DNA of 22,153 nt from Cyanobacteria bacterium UBA11153 (GCA_003511885.1 DOIX01000159.1:1-22153), one strand, 5' to 3'; positions 8,809 through 16,800 are shown, counted from the first letter of the stretch. Numbers and translations: made by a program. The notes: generated by a model from the sequence alone, not told the origin.

Positions 8809-9504
8809 ATGGAAAGATTATCTTGGTGGCAAATAGGAATTATTTTGTTGTTATTGGCACCACCAGTATTGGGTCAAACAGTGCCAGAAAAATCTCCTAA
8901 TCCTAGCCAAGAGTTAGATCTAAGTCCAGAAATTATCGAAAATAGTCCTGTATTACAACGCTGGCTGGATAAAGTGCCGAATGTGTTAGAAGATATTCGT
9001 AACGATCCCAGTTTTCGTACAAGAATACGTCTTGGTTACTCTCAGTTTTCTGCTCCTGACAAAGGGGGAGGAGTTAATCTTGGTGTCGAAGATATATTTA
9101 TCGGTGATACTGGCTTGACGGTAAGTGGAGATTATCAGGCTTCATTTAATGGCAAACGGGAATCTTTGGGGACAGATTTACATTATTACCTCCGTCCCTT
9201 GGGTAGTTATGTTAATATTGCACCAGTGGTAGGTTATCGGTATCTGGAAACAGATGAATATGCCACAGATGGAGTAAATTTAGGAATGCGGATACGATTA
9301 GTTTTATCTCGCACTGGTGCAGCAGATATATCCTTAACTCAGACTTTTGTTTCTCCTGGCAGTAGGGATGAAGTGGGGATAACAACCCTTTCTTTTGGTT
9401 ATGCAGTGACTCAAAACTTACGCTTATCTACGGATATTCAAAAACAAAATGCAAGGCAAAATAAGGATAGTCGGGTGGGGATTGTTTTGGAGTGGATGCC
9501 TTAG
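8809..9504 (+). CDS. Exported beta-rich protein, probably outer-membrane barrel
   Basis: I do not recognise a named family. The 231-residue product begins with a signal peptide (WWQIGIILLLLAPPVLGQ) and a polar linker. A helix-like segment follows (IIENSPVLQRWLDKVPNVLEDI), and then about 150 residues of alternating strands. Examples are RIRLGYSQFSA, GLTVSGDYQASF, YVNIAPVVGYRYLE, GVNLGMRIRLVL and TLSFGYAVTQNLRLSTDI, ending GIVLEWMP. The alternating pattern and the aromatic/hydrophobic strand ends suggest a small outer-membrane barrel. The start is uncertain: ATG 8809 gives a normal signal peptide, while TTG 8791 in frame would add six residues and has AGGAG at 8771-8775, rather far upstream. 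A decayed copy of its 5' part lies at 8312-8467. It precedes another exported protein on the same strand. Confidence 0.7.
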   Translation: MERLSWWQIGIILLLLAPPVLGQTVPEKSPNPSQELDLSPEIIENSPVLQRWLDKVPNVLEDIRNDPSFRTRIRLGYSQFSAPDKGGGVNLGVEDIFIGDTGLTVSGDYQASFNGKRESLGTDLHYYLRPLGSYVNIAPVVGYRYLETDEYATDGVNLGMRIRLVLSRTGAADISLTQTFVSPGSRDEVGITTLSFGYAVTQNLRLSTDIQKQNARQNKDSRVGIVLEWMP

Positions 9505-9523
9505 TGGGAGAATAAGCATTAGC

Positions 9524-9551
9524 GAGTAGGGAGTGGGGAATAGGGAATGGA
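9524..9551. repeat. Four-unit purine-rich heptamer array
   Basis: GAGTAGG, GAGTGGG, GAATAGG, GAATGGA: four degenerate seven-base units in the spacer between two exported-protein genes. Same class as the other heptamer repeats in the window. Confidence 0.6.
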
Positions 9552-9650
9552 TGAAACGATTTTTTTGACTTTAGTCTTGATTATCGATCCTCAATCCTGG
9601 GGAATGGGGTCTAAAATAGTAGAGTTTCAGTCATGAGAATAGGTGAGACA

Positions 9651-10313
9651 ATGATAGAGAATAAATCTTGGCGCGCTCGGGCAGCGGGCACCGGATGCCA
9701 TCGCAATTTCCGACTTGAGTGGCTAATCAGCGCTGTGGCAGCAGGAGTTATCGGTTGCTTTGCCACACCTGTAAAAGCCCAAGAAGCATTGGGAAATCAG
9801 ATAGTTCAATTTTCTGTGGATACTATTGTTGAATTTGAATTCCTTCAATCCCATGGCTCCTATCAAGCAACGCTGGGGATTAAGAATGAAACTACAGGGG
9901 AAGAAACTGTTTTATTTCGCGAAATAAAACCCTATGATGCCTTTGGTAACGGACAAAATCAACCTTCTTCTCGCGGACAAGATAATCTCGGTACGCGGGT
10001 TGATTATGTGGGAACAGTTGCAGGAGGAACAGTTGCTAATCGCTTGACTGAATTCACTTTTAAGGCTAATAATAAGTATGTATTTTACTTAGAATCAGTT
10101 AGCCCCAGCGGACAAACTCGCCGCAGTGTTTTATCTACTCAACGGTTTGCTAAGTTTTTGGGTAGTTTAGATGGTGGTATTAGTGGTGATGTCAAGGGAA
10201 ATCGTATTTCTTGGGAAGATGGGGGACAAGTTGAAGTGGGAAATGATAGCGATTATGATGATTTTGTGATTGAAGCGGGTGGGTATTTGATTAATGTTAC
10301 TTGTCCATTTTAG
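9651..10313 (+). CDS. Exported protein with DUF4114-like C-terminus
   Basis: A 220-residue secreted protein. The signal peptide has an arginine-containing n-region, the core WLISAVAAGVIGCFA and likely cleavage after PVKA. The mature part is beta-rich and polar (VQFSVDTIVEFEFLQSHGSYQATLGI and similar). It ends with GNRISWEDGG then GNDSDYDDFVIEAGG. This acidic DYDD segment resembles the C-terminal calcium-site-like motif of DUF4114 proteins in cyanobacterial secreted proteins; that assignment is from pattern memory and tentative. AGGTGAG at 9641-9647 supports ATG 9651; the upstream in-frame ATG 9633 would add six residues. It may be co-transcribed with the barrel-like gene before it, though 146 bases separate them. 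Function unknown. Confidence 0.7.
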   Translation: MIENKSWRARAAGTGCHRNFRLEWLISAVAAGVIGCFATPVKAQEALGNQIVQFSVDTIVEFEFLQSHGSYQATLGIKNETTGEETVLFREIKPYDAFGNGQNQPSSRGQDNLGTRVDYVGTVAGGTVANRLTEFTFKANNKYVFYLESVSPSGQTRRSVLSTQRFAKFLGSLDGGISGDVKGNRISWEDGGQVEVGNDSDYDDFVIEAGGYLINVTCPF

Positions 10314-10336
10314 TTAGGGGAAACCTAACCCCCCAG

Positions 10337-10361
10337 CCCCCTTCCCTGCGAGGGAAGGGGG
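10337..10361. repeat. GC-rich perfect hairpin
   Basis: Arms CCCCCTTCCCT (10337-10347) and AGGGAAGGGGG (10351-10361), 11 base pairs with a GCG loop, 23 bases after the stop of the upstream gene. It lies in a run beginning CCTAACCCCCCAGCC, a pattern that recurs in cyanobacterial spacers. There is no T-run, so it is not a standard intrinsic terminator, though it may still slow transcription. Confidence 0.7.
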
Positions 10362-10401
10362 GGGCAAGAAATGCGGGATTAACAAATGGGGGAGTAAAAA
10401 C

Positions 10402-10445
10402 TTGCTCCCTTCCCCGCTTCGGAGAGGTATTGAGAGAGGGAGCAA
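10402..10445. repeat. Second inverted repeat in the same spacer
   Basis: Arms TTGCTCCCT (10402-10410) and AGGGAGCAA (10437-10445), nine base pairs perfect, enclosing CCCCGCTTCGGAGAGG. Together with the hairpin at 10337-10361 it makes a compact repeat element between two genes. A looser relative with CCCCAGCCC and GAGCAAG occurs at about 20926-20998. Confidence 0.6.
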
Positions 10446-10489
10446 ATAAGTATCAGTAAGAGATATCCGAAAACAGATAAATATTAAAA

Positions 10490-12607
10490 GTGAAGATTGA
10501 AGTAATTGACGAAAAATCCCCATATTTACAAACAGTCATAAAACTGGGAGATGCCAATAAAAAAACTCTTGGCTTTTTTGCTCATAATGCTTTTGAAGAT
10601 CACGCCAGACGTGGGAATATATTTGTCGCTGTAGATTCTCAAGGGGATTGCATCGGCTATCTCTTATATCGGTATGTCCCAACACACAAGCGCCATAGCT
10701 TAGTTCATTTGTGCGTTGATTCAGGACATCGAGGTAAAGGAATAGCCAAATTACTTGTCGATAATCTCAAAAAAATTACTAAAGAATCTCAGGGAATTGG
10801 CTTACATTGCCGTGAGGATTTTAAGTTAGAAAAAATGTGGTCTAGGCTAGGTTTTGTTGCAAAACATGAGAAACCAGGAAAGAGTAAGGATGGAAAGCTA
10901 CTTACATATTGGTGGTTCGATAACGGTCATCCAGATTTATTTGATGTTGTTCCTACAGAGAAACTTCAGTCCAGACTATGCGTGGTTATTGATACGCAAA
11001 TTTTTGAGGAAATTTATACAGATAAAAGTATGATTTTTGCCGAATCAAAATCTCTATTTGCTGATTGGCTACAGACTGAATTAGAGCTGTGCATAACTGA
11101 TGAAATATTTAATAAAATAAGTTTGTTAAAGGATAGCAAAGAAAAAGATAAGCAACGTAACTTTGCTAAACAAAATTTTACCAAATTACGAAGTCAGCAA
11201 AATTTTGATTCTGTTGTTAGTTCTTTAAGTCGTTTATTGTCTGATAAAGGGACAGCGATCGATGAACTTGAGGTGCGTCACTTAGCTAGAACTATTGCCT
11301 CTGACTCTCAAGTTTTTGTCACCCTAGATAGTAAATTATTAAAATTAAGTAGTGAAATTTATGAAAATTTTAGAGTATCAATCATTCGCCCTAACGATCT
11401 AATTACTCAGCTAGACGAACTGCGCAGAAAACTTGACTATCAGCCTGTACGTTTAGCTGGAACTACGCAGCTAAAAAAAATACCAGTTCAAAAGGGCGGA
11501 GAAGATTTATTAAGTAACTATTTTCAGTGTGAAGAAAAAGGAGAAACAAAGGCTGAATTCCAGCAGCAGCTACGTCGGTTTCTTACTGAATCAGATAAAT
11601 TTGAGTCTTGGGTTATTAGAGAAGGAGAAAACCAACTACTTGCTTTAGTCGTATATGGCAGGCAGAAAAAACATGAACTAGAAATTCCGATGCTGCGAGT
11701 AGTGAATAATCCTCTATCAGGGACGCTTGTACGCCACTTAATTTTTAAATCTATATTACATTCCGCTCGCCAACAGCGGCAATTTACAAGGATTACTGAT
11801 GCGCACTTAGCAGAAACCGTGATGACAGCTATTCAGGAAACTTTGTCCTTCAGAGGAGTTACAAATGGGTGGTTAAAGGTAAACTTAGCTGTAACTGAAA
11901 CTGCATCTGAACTATCAATCCGTCTCGCCAATCTCAGCTCTAGCTTGGGAGCAGAATATCTGATTTGTCGTAAACTTGCAGAGAGTCTTAACACACAAGA
12001 CCTTATTAAGGATATTCAAGCATCAGTAGACATAGAAAGATTTCTGTTTCCGGCTAAAATTATTGATGCTGAAATTCCTACATTTATCATTCCAATTCAA
12101 CCTAAATGGGCAGCAGATTTATTCGATGAAGGATTAGCTAACCAAACCTTATTTGGAGCAAAACCAGAAATGGCCTTCAACTGCGAAGCTGTCTATTATC
12201 GAGCGGTGAAAAACTCAAGAGGATTACAATCTCACTGTCGAATTTTATGGTATGTAAGCGGGACACAGAAAGAAGGAAAAGGAAAAGGATATTACGAAGT
12301 TGAATCTGTGCGAGCCTGCTCTTATGTGGATGAGGTTGTCATTGACAAACCCAAGGAGCTTTATCAACGTTTCCAACAATTAGGGGTATATAAGTTGAGC
12401 GATCTAGATCTGGTAAAGCCAGACAAGTATGGTAATATAATGGTAATTAGGTTTAGTGATATTGAGTTGTTTGATCGCCCTATACCTGCCAAACAAATGC
12501 GAGAAATTTCAGAAAAAAGTTTATCATTTCTTTGCCCAGAGCGAATTTCACGACAATGCTTTATGAGAGTGTATAATCTAGGAATTAGGTCTGAAATTCA
12601 AAATTAA
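10490..12607 (+). CDS. GNAT acetyltransferase - PIN nuclease - PUA-like fusion protein
   Basis: A 705-residue multidomain protein. Residues 1-145 form a GNAT acetyltransferase: the core strand LVHLCVDSGH is followed by the acetyl-CoA motif HRGKGIAKLLV (80-90), and WSRLGF closes the fold. Residues 162-305 look like a PIN ribonuclease domain: Asp168 in VVIDTQIF, Glu205 in CITDEIF, acidic residues near 259-272, and Asp280 in VFVTLDSKLL. Residues 335-470 resemble a second, degenerate GNAT (GTLVRHLIFKSIL, then ITDAHLAETVM and LSFRGV). Residues 525-670 have a PUA/ASCH-like pattern (IIPIQPKWAADLFD ... AVYYRAV ... ILWYVSG ... GYYEVESVRACSYVDEV). The start is GTG 10490, the only plausible one, without a clear ribosome binding site. 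Its stop directly adjoins the ASCH gene, so the two are co-translated. The domain calls are mine from motifs; the PIN and PUA-like parts are less sure than the GNAT. Confidence 0.75.
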   Translation: MKIEVIDEKSPYLQTVIKLGDANKKTLGFFAHNAFEDHARRGNIFVAVDSQGDCIGYLLYRYVPTHKRHSLVHLCVDSGHRGKGIAKLLVDNLKKITKESQGIGLHCREDFKLEKMWSRLGFVAKHEKPGKSKDGKLLTYWWFDNGHPDLFDVVPTEKLQSRLCVVIDTQIFEEIYTDKSMIFAESKSLFADWLQTELELCITDEIFNKISLLKDSKEKDKQRNFAKQNFTKLRSQQNFDSVVSSLSRLLSDKGTAIDELEVRHLARTIASDSQVFVTLDSKLLKLSSEIYENFRVSIIRPNDLITQLDELRRKLDYQPVRLAGTTQLKKIPVQKGGEDLLSNYFQCEEKGETKAEFQQQLRRFLTESDKFESWVIREGENQLLALVVYGRQKKHELEIPMLRVVNNPLSGTLVRHLIFKSILHSARQQRQFTRITDAHLAETVMTAIQETLSFRGVTNGWLKVNLAVTETASELSIRLANLSSSLGAEYLICRKLAESLNTQDLIKDIQASVDIERFLFPAKIIDAEIPTFIIPIQPKWAADLFDEGLANQTLFGAKPEMAFNCEAVYYRAVKNSRGLQSHCRILWYVSGTQKEGKGKGYYEVESVRACSYVDEVVIDKPKELYQRFQQLGVYKLSDLDLVKPDKYGNIMVIRFSDIELFDRPIPAKQMREISEKSLSFLCPERISRQCFMRVYNLGIRSEIQN

Positions 12608-12613
12608 TTGTTT

Positions 12614-13108
12614 ATGAATTATACGATACTACTGTTATCAATAAAACCCGAGTACGCCCAGAAAATATTCAAAGAGAAAACTAAGAAAGTTGAACTGCGT
12701 AGAGTTCGCACTCGTTTAACTGAGGGAGATATTGTTTTAGTTTATGTTTCATCTCCTGAAAAAGTTTTTGTAGGCTCATTTGAGGTGGAGCGTGTTATTC
12801 AAAGGAAAGCATCATCTCAAGAGCTTAAAAAGTTTTGGGAAGAGTTTAAAGACAGCGTTGGCATTAGCCGTAAAGAATTTGACAGATATTATCAGGGGGC
12901 TTCATTAATCGTTGGTATCCTGATCAAAAATATCAAACATTTTGACAAACCTGTTCCCTTAGAAGACTTACCAAAAAAGTTGTCTTACTTGCGTCCTCCC
13001 CAAAGTTATCGTTACTTGGCAAAGACTGAATATGACATGATTCATGCTTTAGGAGAAGCTCAAACAGCAATCGCTAACGATGCTTGCGGCGGGCGTAGTC
13101 ATCGATAA
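12614..13108 (+). CDS. ASCH-domain (PUA-like) protein
   Basis: A 164-residue protein. The N-terminal SIKPEYAQKIFKEKTKKVEL-R segment followed by LTEGDIVLVYVSSP and VGSFEVERVI is the ASCH domain pattern, a PUA-like fold that binds RNA or modified nucleotides. The E. coli ASCH protein YqfB hydrolyses N4-acetylcytidine using Lys21 and Thr24. Aligned by eye, the lysine is kept here (KKVELRR) but the Thr position is Glu, which suggests a binding rather than hydrolytic role; this is inference. The C-terminal half (LSYLRPPQSYRYL) ends in a short polar tail. ATG 12614 lies seven bases after the upstream stop; an in-frame TTG 12608 abuts that stop. Tight spacing argues for one operon with the GNAT-PIN gene. 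Confidence 0.8.
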   Translation: MNYTILLLSIKPEYAQKIFKEKTKKVELRRVRTRLTEGDIVLVYVSSPEKVFVGSFEVERVIQRKASSQELKKFWEEFKDSVGISRKEFDRYYQGASLIVGILIKNIKHFDKPVPLEDLPKKLSYLRPPQSYRYLAKTEYDMIHALGEAQTAIANDACGGRSHR

Positions 13109-13266
13109 TACCACTTCTCCAAAGCGATGCTACAAGAAACTGATAATAATCAAATGGGATTACATTTTATCAGGCTTAACTACTGTTGTAGGATCTTAGA
13201 GACTTGATATAACAACCAGACTAAAAGATTTAACCATTAAATTATATTCAAAAATACGAGTAGTTC

Positions 13267-14862
13267 ATGTTAATGCAAAAGAAAGCTGAATTTATCAGAC
13301 TGTTTCAGGAATTTGTTCAATCATATCCTAATACACCTGCTGGGCTGCGTCGCATATCCGTCTACAATCAGCAGCGTCAGGAGAGGAAGAGGAATTTTGA
13401 GGCAATTTTCTCTGAATTCGAGTCTGGAGAAGAAGTAACCGAAGCAGTATTACTACAGCTACTACCTTACAGTAAAAGTGCTAACACTCTTCAAAGCGCA
13501 GACTCGATAGATAATACTCCAGGAATCACAAAAGACATAAAAGAATGGTTTGAGGGGGCAAATTGGATCAAGCCGGAAGATTTGCAAAAAGTAGCAGTAT
13601 CGCTTTTAACTTTTATCCGTCGCTGCCATCAATATCCTTCTCAATTGTCAGCACATTGTCAGGAGTTTTCAGCATTAGCTTATTCTATGGGTTTCCATAC
13701 AGGAATCCTTACCCCTATTCTTAACACACTTCTACCCGATTGTTTATTATTAGTGAATAATGAATTGCTACAGGTTATCAATTACTTCGCTTATACATCT
13801 TATAGTCAAAAGCTGCAAGATTATCCAGCTATAAATATTACTGGAGGTAAGCTGATTAAAGAATTGGCTCAATATATGCACATACCAGGTGTACCAGCTT
13901 TGCGAGACGATGACTTATTCGATATGTTTTGTCATTGGCTCGTTGGTATTAATAAATATAATTTATTTAGTCAAAAATTACCACATGTAGATGAACTTGT
14001 AAATCCTCCATTGGATATTGAAGACATGAATTTGCAACCGGAATATACCCTAGCCCAATGTGCAAAAGATACTGGAATTGAGGAAGAAACATTAAAATTT
14101 TGGTTACAGGCGCTTGAACGGAAACAGCAGGCAATCTTTTATGGGCCACCTGGCACGGGTAAAACTTATATTGCTAAGAAGTTAGCTAAACATTTAATTG
14201 GTGGTGGTGACGGTTTTATGGATGTTGTCCAATTCCACCCCGCTTATGCTTATGAGGACTTTGTACAAGGTATTCGTCCTCAAAGAAAAAATGGAGAATT
14301 AGACTACCCGTTGGTTGATGGAAGGTTTGTGGAATTTTGTCACAAAGCACGTAACTGTCAGAATATTTGTGTTTTAATTATTGATGAAATTAACCGCGCT
14401 AATGTGGCTCGTGTTTTTGGGGAATTGATGTATTTATTGGAGTACCGCCATGAAGAAATTACACTAGCAGCAGGTGAAAATTTCAGCATTCCAGATAATG
14501 TGCGTATTATTGGCACGATGAATACAGCAGACAGCTCCATTGCATTAGTAGACCATGCACTACGCCGTCGATTTGCTTTTATTTCTCTCTCCCCAAACTA
14601 CGAGATTTTACGTCGCTATCATGCTTCTATTGAGTTTCCGGTGGAGGGATTAATTAAAATATTAAAGCAGCTAAATCAACAAATCGGAAATCACCATTAT
14701 GAAATAGGTATTAGCTTCTTTATGCGACCCGATATAACTCAGCAGATTGAAAGTATTTGGAAACTAGAAATTGAGCCATATTTGGAGGAGTATTTCTTTG
14801 ATCAACCGAGTAAAGTCAATCAGTTTCGCTGGGATAAAGTAAAGCAGGAGGTGTGCCCATGA
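13267..14862 (+). CDS. mcrB: McrB-type AAA+ NTPase of a modified-DNA restriction system
   Basis: The motor subunit of an McrBC-like type IV restriction complex: McrB hexamers hydrolyse GTP and drive the McrC nuclease on modified DNA. The AAA+ domain is complete. It has Walker A GPPGTGKT (293-300), FHPAYAYEDFVQGIRP (323-338), Walker B VLIIDEINRANV (369-380), the McrB signature MNTAD (418-422) and ALRRRFAF (431-438). The residue after MNTAD is Ser, where many relatives have Arg. The first 280 residues are a separate helical region (ILTPILNTLLPDCLLLVN, then VINYFAYTSYSQ and DLFDMFCHWLVGINKYN). I recognise it only as the N-terminal region seen on some McrB-like AAA proteins; it is not the E. coli DNA-binding domain. 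Its stop overlaps the mcrC start in ATGA, so the pair is translationally coupled. At 531 residues it is somewhat longer than E. coli McrB. Confidence 0.9.
   Translation: MLMQKKAEFIRLFQEFVQSYPNTPAGLRRISVYNQQRQERKRNFEAIFSEFESGEEVTEAVLLQLLPYSKSANTLQSADSIDNTPGITKDIKEWFEGANWIKPEDLQKVAVSLLTFIRRCHQYPSQLSAHCQEFSALAYSMGFHTGILTPILNTLLPDCLLLVNNELLQVINYFAYTSYSQKLQDYPAINITGGKLIKELAQYMHIPGVPALRDDDLFDMFCHWLVGINKYNLFSQKLPHVDELVNPPLDIEDMNLQPEYTLAQCAKDTGIEEETLKFWLQALERKQQAIFYGPPGTGKTYIAKKLAKHLIGGGDGFMDVVQFHPAYAYEDFVQGIRPQRKNGELDYPLVDGRFVEFCHKARNCQNICVLIIDEINRANVARVFGELMYLLEYRHEEITLAAGENFSIPDNVRIIGTMNTADSSIALVDHALRRRFAFISLSPNYEILRRYHASIEFPVEGLIKILKQLNQQIGNHHYEIGISFFMRPDITQQIESIWKLEIEPYLEEYFFDQPSKVNQFRWDKVKQEVCP
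14846..14851 (+). promoter_or_regulatory. mcrC ribosome binding site
   Basis: AGGAGG at the ideal seven-base distance from ATG 14859. It decides the mcrC start over the in-frame GTG 14853 and implies strong, coupled translation inside the end of mcrB. Confidence 0.75.
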
Positions 14863-16100
14863 GTGCAGAATCTCCACGAATAATTGAGTTAGTTGAATAT
14901 ATTCCGGTGCTGTTGGCCCAGTCGGAAATTCCCGATGCGGTGGGGGAAACTTTGTGGCGCAATTATGAGACACAGGTAGCTGTGGATTTCCCTTCTCCTA
15001 AGACTGGGAACCGATGGCGACTGACTGCACGAGGATGGGTGGGACATATCCCGTTAACGCCTGATTTCCACTTTGCTTTGCGTCCAAAAGTGCAATTGGG
15101 TAATCTTCTGGGGATGTTGGAATATGCCTATGACCTCAAGAGTTTTTGTTTTTTAGAAGGGCTTTTTAATTGTCAGACTTTAGAGGATTTTTATGAGCGA
15201 TTGGCTGATATTTTAGCTAATCGAATTCTTAACCGAGGTCGTCAAGGATTTTATTGTGCTTATCTGCCTAAAACTGAGTATTTACCTTATGTACGAGGAC
15301 GCATTAATGTGCGAGAGGTTATTAGTAAACCTTGGAATATTAAAGTGCCATGTGATTATGAGGAACACACGGCTGATGTAGAAGAAAATCAGATTTTAGC
15401 TTGGACTGTTTGGTGTATTGCTCGGAGTGGTTTGTGTACGGAACGGGTGTTACCGACTGTGCGCCGAGCTTATCATTTGTTACAGGGTTTGGTGACTTTG
15501 CAGCCAAAGAGTCCACAAGTTTGTGTGGGGCGACAGTACAACCGTTTGAATGAAGATTATCGATTATTACACGCGCTTTGTCGATTCTTTTTGGAACAAA
15601 TTGCGCCGAGTTTTGAGATGGGGGAACGTCCGATGTTACCTTTTTTGGTTGACATGGCGCGACTCTACGAACGGTTTGTAGCTGAGTGGTTGAAAGCACA
15701 TCGGGAAACTGTTCTATTGCCACAGGGGTTAGATATTAAATCTCAAGAAAGATTGTATGTCGGTGAAGGGAATAATATATATTTTGATATTGATTTGGTG
15801 CTGCAAGATGTGGCAACGGGGGTAGCTAAATATCTGTTAGATACTAAGTACAAAGCTCCTACTGCACCCGCGTCAAGTGACATTGCTCAGGTGGTAGCTT
15901 ATGCAGAAGCGACGGGGTGCAAGGATGCTATTTTGGTGTATCCAATGCCTTTATTTGAGCCTTTGGATATCAGGGTTGGTAGGATTAGAATTCGGAGTTT
16001 GACTTTTTCTTTGGCGGGGGATTTGGAGCAAGCTGGTTATAGATTTTTGCAGGATGTGCTTGGATCGGCTCTCATATATTGTCAGGTATCCTACCCATAA
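14859..16100 (+). CDS. mcrC: McrC-type nuclease subunit of a modified-DNA restriction system
   Basis: McrC is the PD-(D/E)XK nuclease that docks on the McrB ring, stimulates its GTPase and cuts modified DNA. The 413-residue protein shows an N-terminal beta domain (LVEYIPVLL, RWRLTARGWVGHIPL, FALRPKVQLGNLL) that contacts McrB in the family. A helical middle follows with RGRINVREVI and EEHTADVEENQILAWT. The catalytic core is IYFDIDLVL (Asp310 and Asp312) followed by YLLDTKYK (Asp328, Lys330), then IAQVVAYAEATGCKDAILVYP. The catalytic D...DxK arrangement is intact. Length and order are normal for the family. ATG 14859 has a four-base overlap with mcrB. The GNAT-PIN/ASCH pair stands upstream on the same strand. 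Confidence 0.92.
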   Translation: MSAESPRIIELVEYIPVLLAQSEIPDAVGETLWRNYETQVAVDFPSPKTGNRWRLTARGWVGHIPLTPDFHFALRPKVQLGNLLGMLEYAYDLKSFCFLEGLFNCQTLEDFYERLADILANRILNRGRQGFYCAYLPKTEYLPYVRGRINVREVISKPWNIKVPCDYEEHTADVEENQILAWTVWCIARSGLCTERVLPTVRRAYHLLQGLVTLQPKSPQVCVGRQYNRLNEDYRLLHALCRFFLEQIAPSFEMGERPMLPFLVDMARLYERFVAEWLKAHRETVLLPQGLDIKSQERLYVGEGNNIYFDIDLVLQDVATGVAKYLLDTKYKAPTAPASSDIAQVVAYAEATGCKDAILVYPMPLFEPLDIRVGRIRIRSLTFSLAGDLEQAGYRFLQDVLGSALIYCQVSYP

Positions 16101-16208
16101 TCTAAGAATAATATAGCAGCTTTGTAACCTGCAACGTTGATCCAGGAGATCCACTCCTCTATTATCTATTCGCGATTGGGATTTAGATAACTGACAGAAT
16201 TCTTTTGC

Positions 16209-16245
16209 TTATTCTCCATTCCCTATAGTTTATTCTCCATTCCCT
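16209..16245. repeat. 21-bp tandem duplication at a gene end
   Basis: TTATTCTCCATTCCCT occurs at 16209-16224 and again at 16230-16245, period 21 bases (three heptamers). The two copies straddle the stop codon of the minus-strand coiled-coil gene. One copy therefore codes for its last residues (GMENKL) and the other lies just beyond. Confidence 0.8.
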
Positions 16246-16723
16246 CTTCTGCCTTGATAGTGACTCCTTCCTTATTATTTGTTGCTCTTTCTTTGGTTAA
16301 TTGATCGATTGTATCGCCAATGACAGCAGTTAGACTTTTGCGGGTTTGGGCGTGATTTGCTTGCTCGATTTTTAAAGCATCAGTGAGGCGATCTCGTTCT
16401 AGCATAACTTCTTTGAGTTTGGCTTGCAATTCCTCAAATTTTTGCAGCTTGCCTACTTCCTCCTCAATAGCGGCGGCGGCATTGGGGTTTTCTGATTTAA
16501 GTTGAAGACTCTCTTGTTGAAGTTGTTGGATTTCCGCTTTCAGGGTTTCGATTTGCTGTTGTGCCAACTTGCTTTCGGTACGGCGCTGTTGGGCTTCGGT
16601 ATTATAGAGTTCCCGCCATTTTACCGCACTTTCATGCTCCGCGTCGCGATCGCGAATTGTATCGGCAAGTTGTTGCTTCAAGTCTTTGATTTCGGCTAGC
16701 CACTGTTTGACATCATTACTCAT
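16223..16723 (-). CDS. Coiled-coil protein, function unknown
   Basis: A 166-residue protein that is almost entirely heptad-patterned helix: DLKQQLADTIRDRDAEHESA, then KLAQQQIETLKAEIQQLQQE and LQAKLKEVMLERDRLTDAL. There is no signal peptide or membrane segment, so it is cytoplasmic. It has no catalytic motif. Proteins of this look are widespread in cyanobacteria and I do not know a function. AGGAG lies about eight bases before the ATG at 16721-16723, a good start. The C-terminal tail (KEGVTIKAEEGMENKL) runs into a spacer-type repeat, so the last residues are probably of repeat origin. It converges with mcrC and diverges from the DUF4112 gene. Confidence 0.75.
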   Translation of the reverse strand: MSNDVKQWLAEIKDLKQQLADTIRDRDAEHESAVKWRELYNTEAQQRRTESKLAQQQIETLKAEIQQLQQESLQLKSENPNAAAAIEEEVGKLQKFEELQAKLKEVMLERDRLTDALKIEQANHAQTRKSLTAVIGDTIDQLTKERATNNKEGVTIKAEEGMENKL

Positions 16724-16800
16724 TAGACATCTCCTCTATTATATTTTCCATAAAGCTCGTTATTACCTCCCTTCCCTGCGTTATGAGTTAGACTTCATTT

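Noticed and set aside
10314..10523. 69-codon minus-strand frame between exported protein and GNAT-PIN genes
   Set aside because: Its codons are the GC-rich hairpin repeats themselves (LLPHLLIPHFLPPPSLAGKG); not a gene.
13109..13266. Promoter for mcrB (TTGATA at 13204)
   Set aside because: The matching -10 position reads GATTTA, too weak to call.
15340..15723. 127-codon minus-strand frame
   Set aside because: Lies fully inside mcrC, whose catalytic motifs are intact; it is an antisense shadow.
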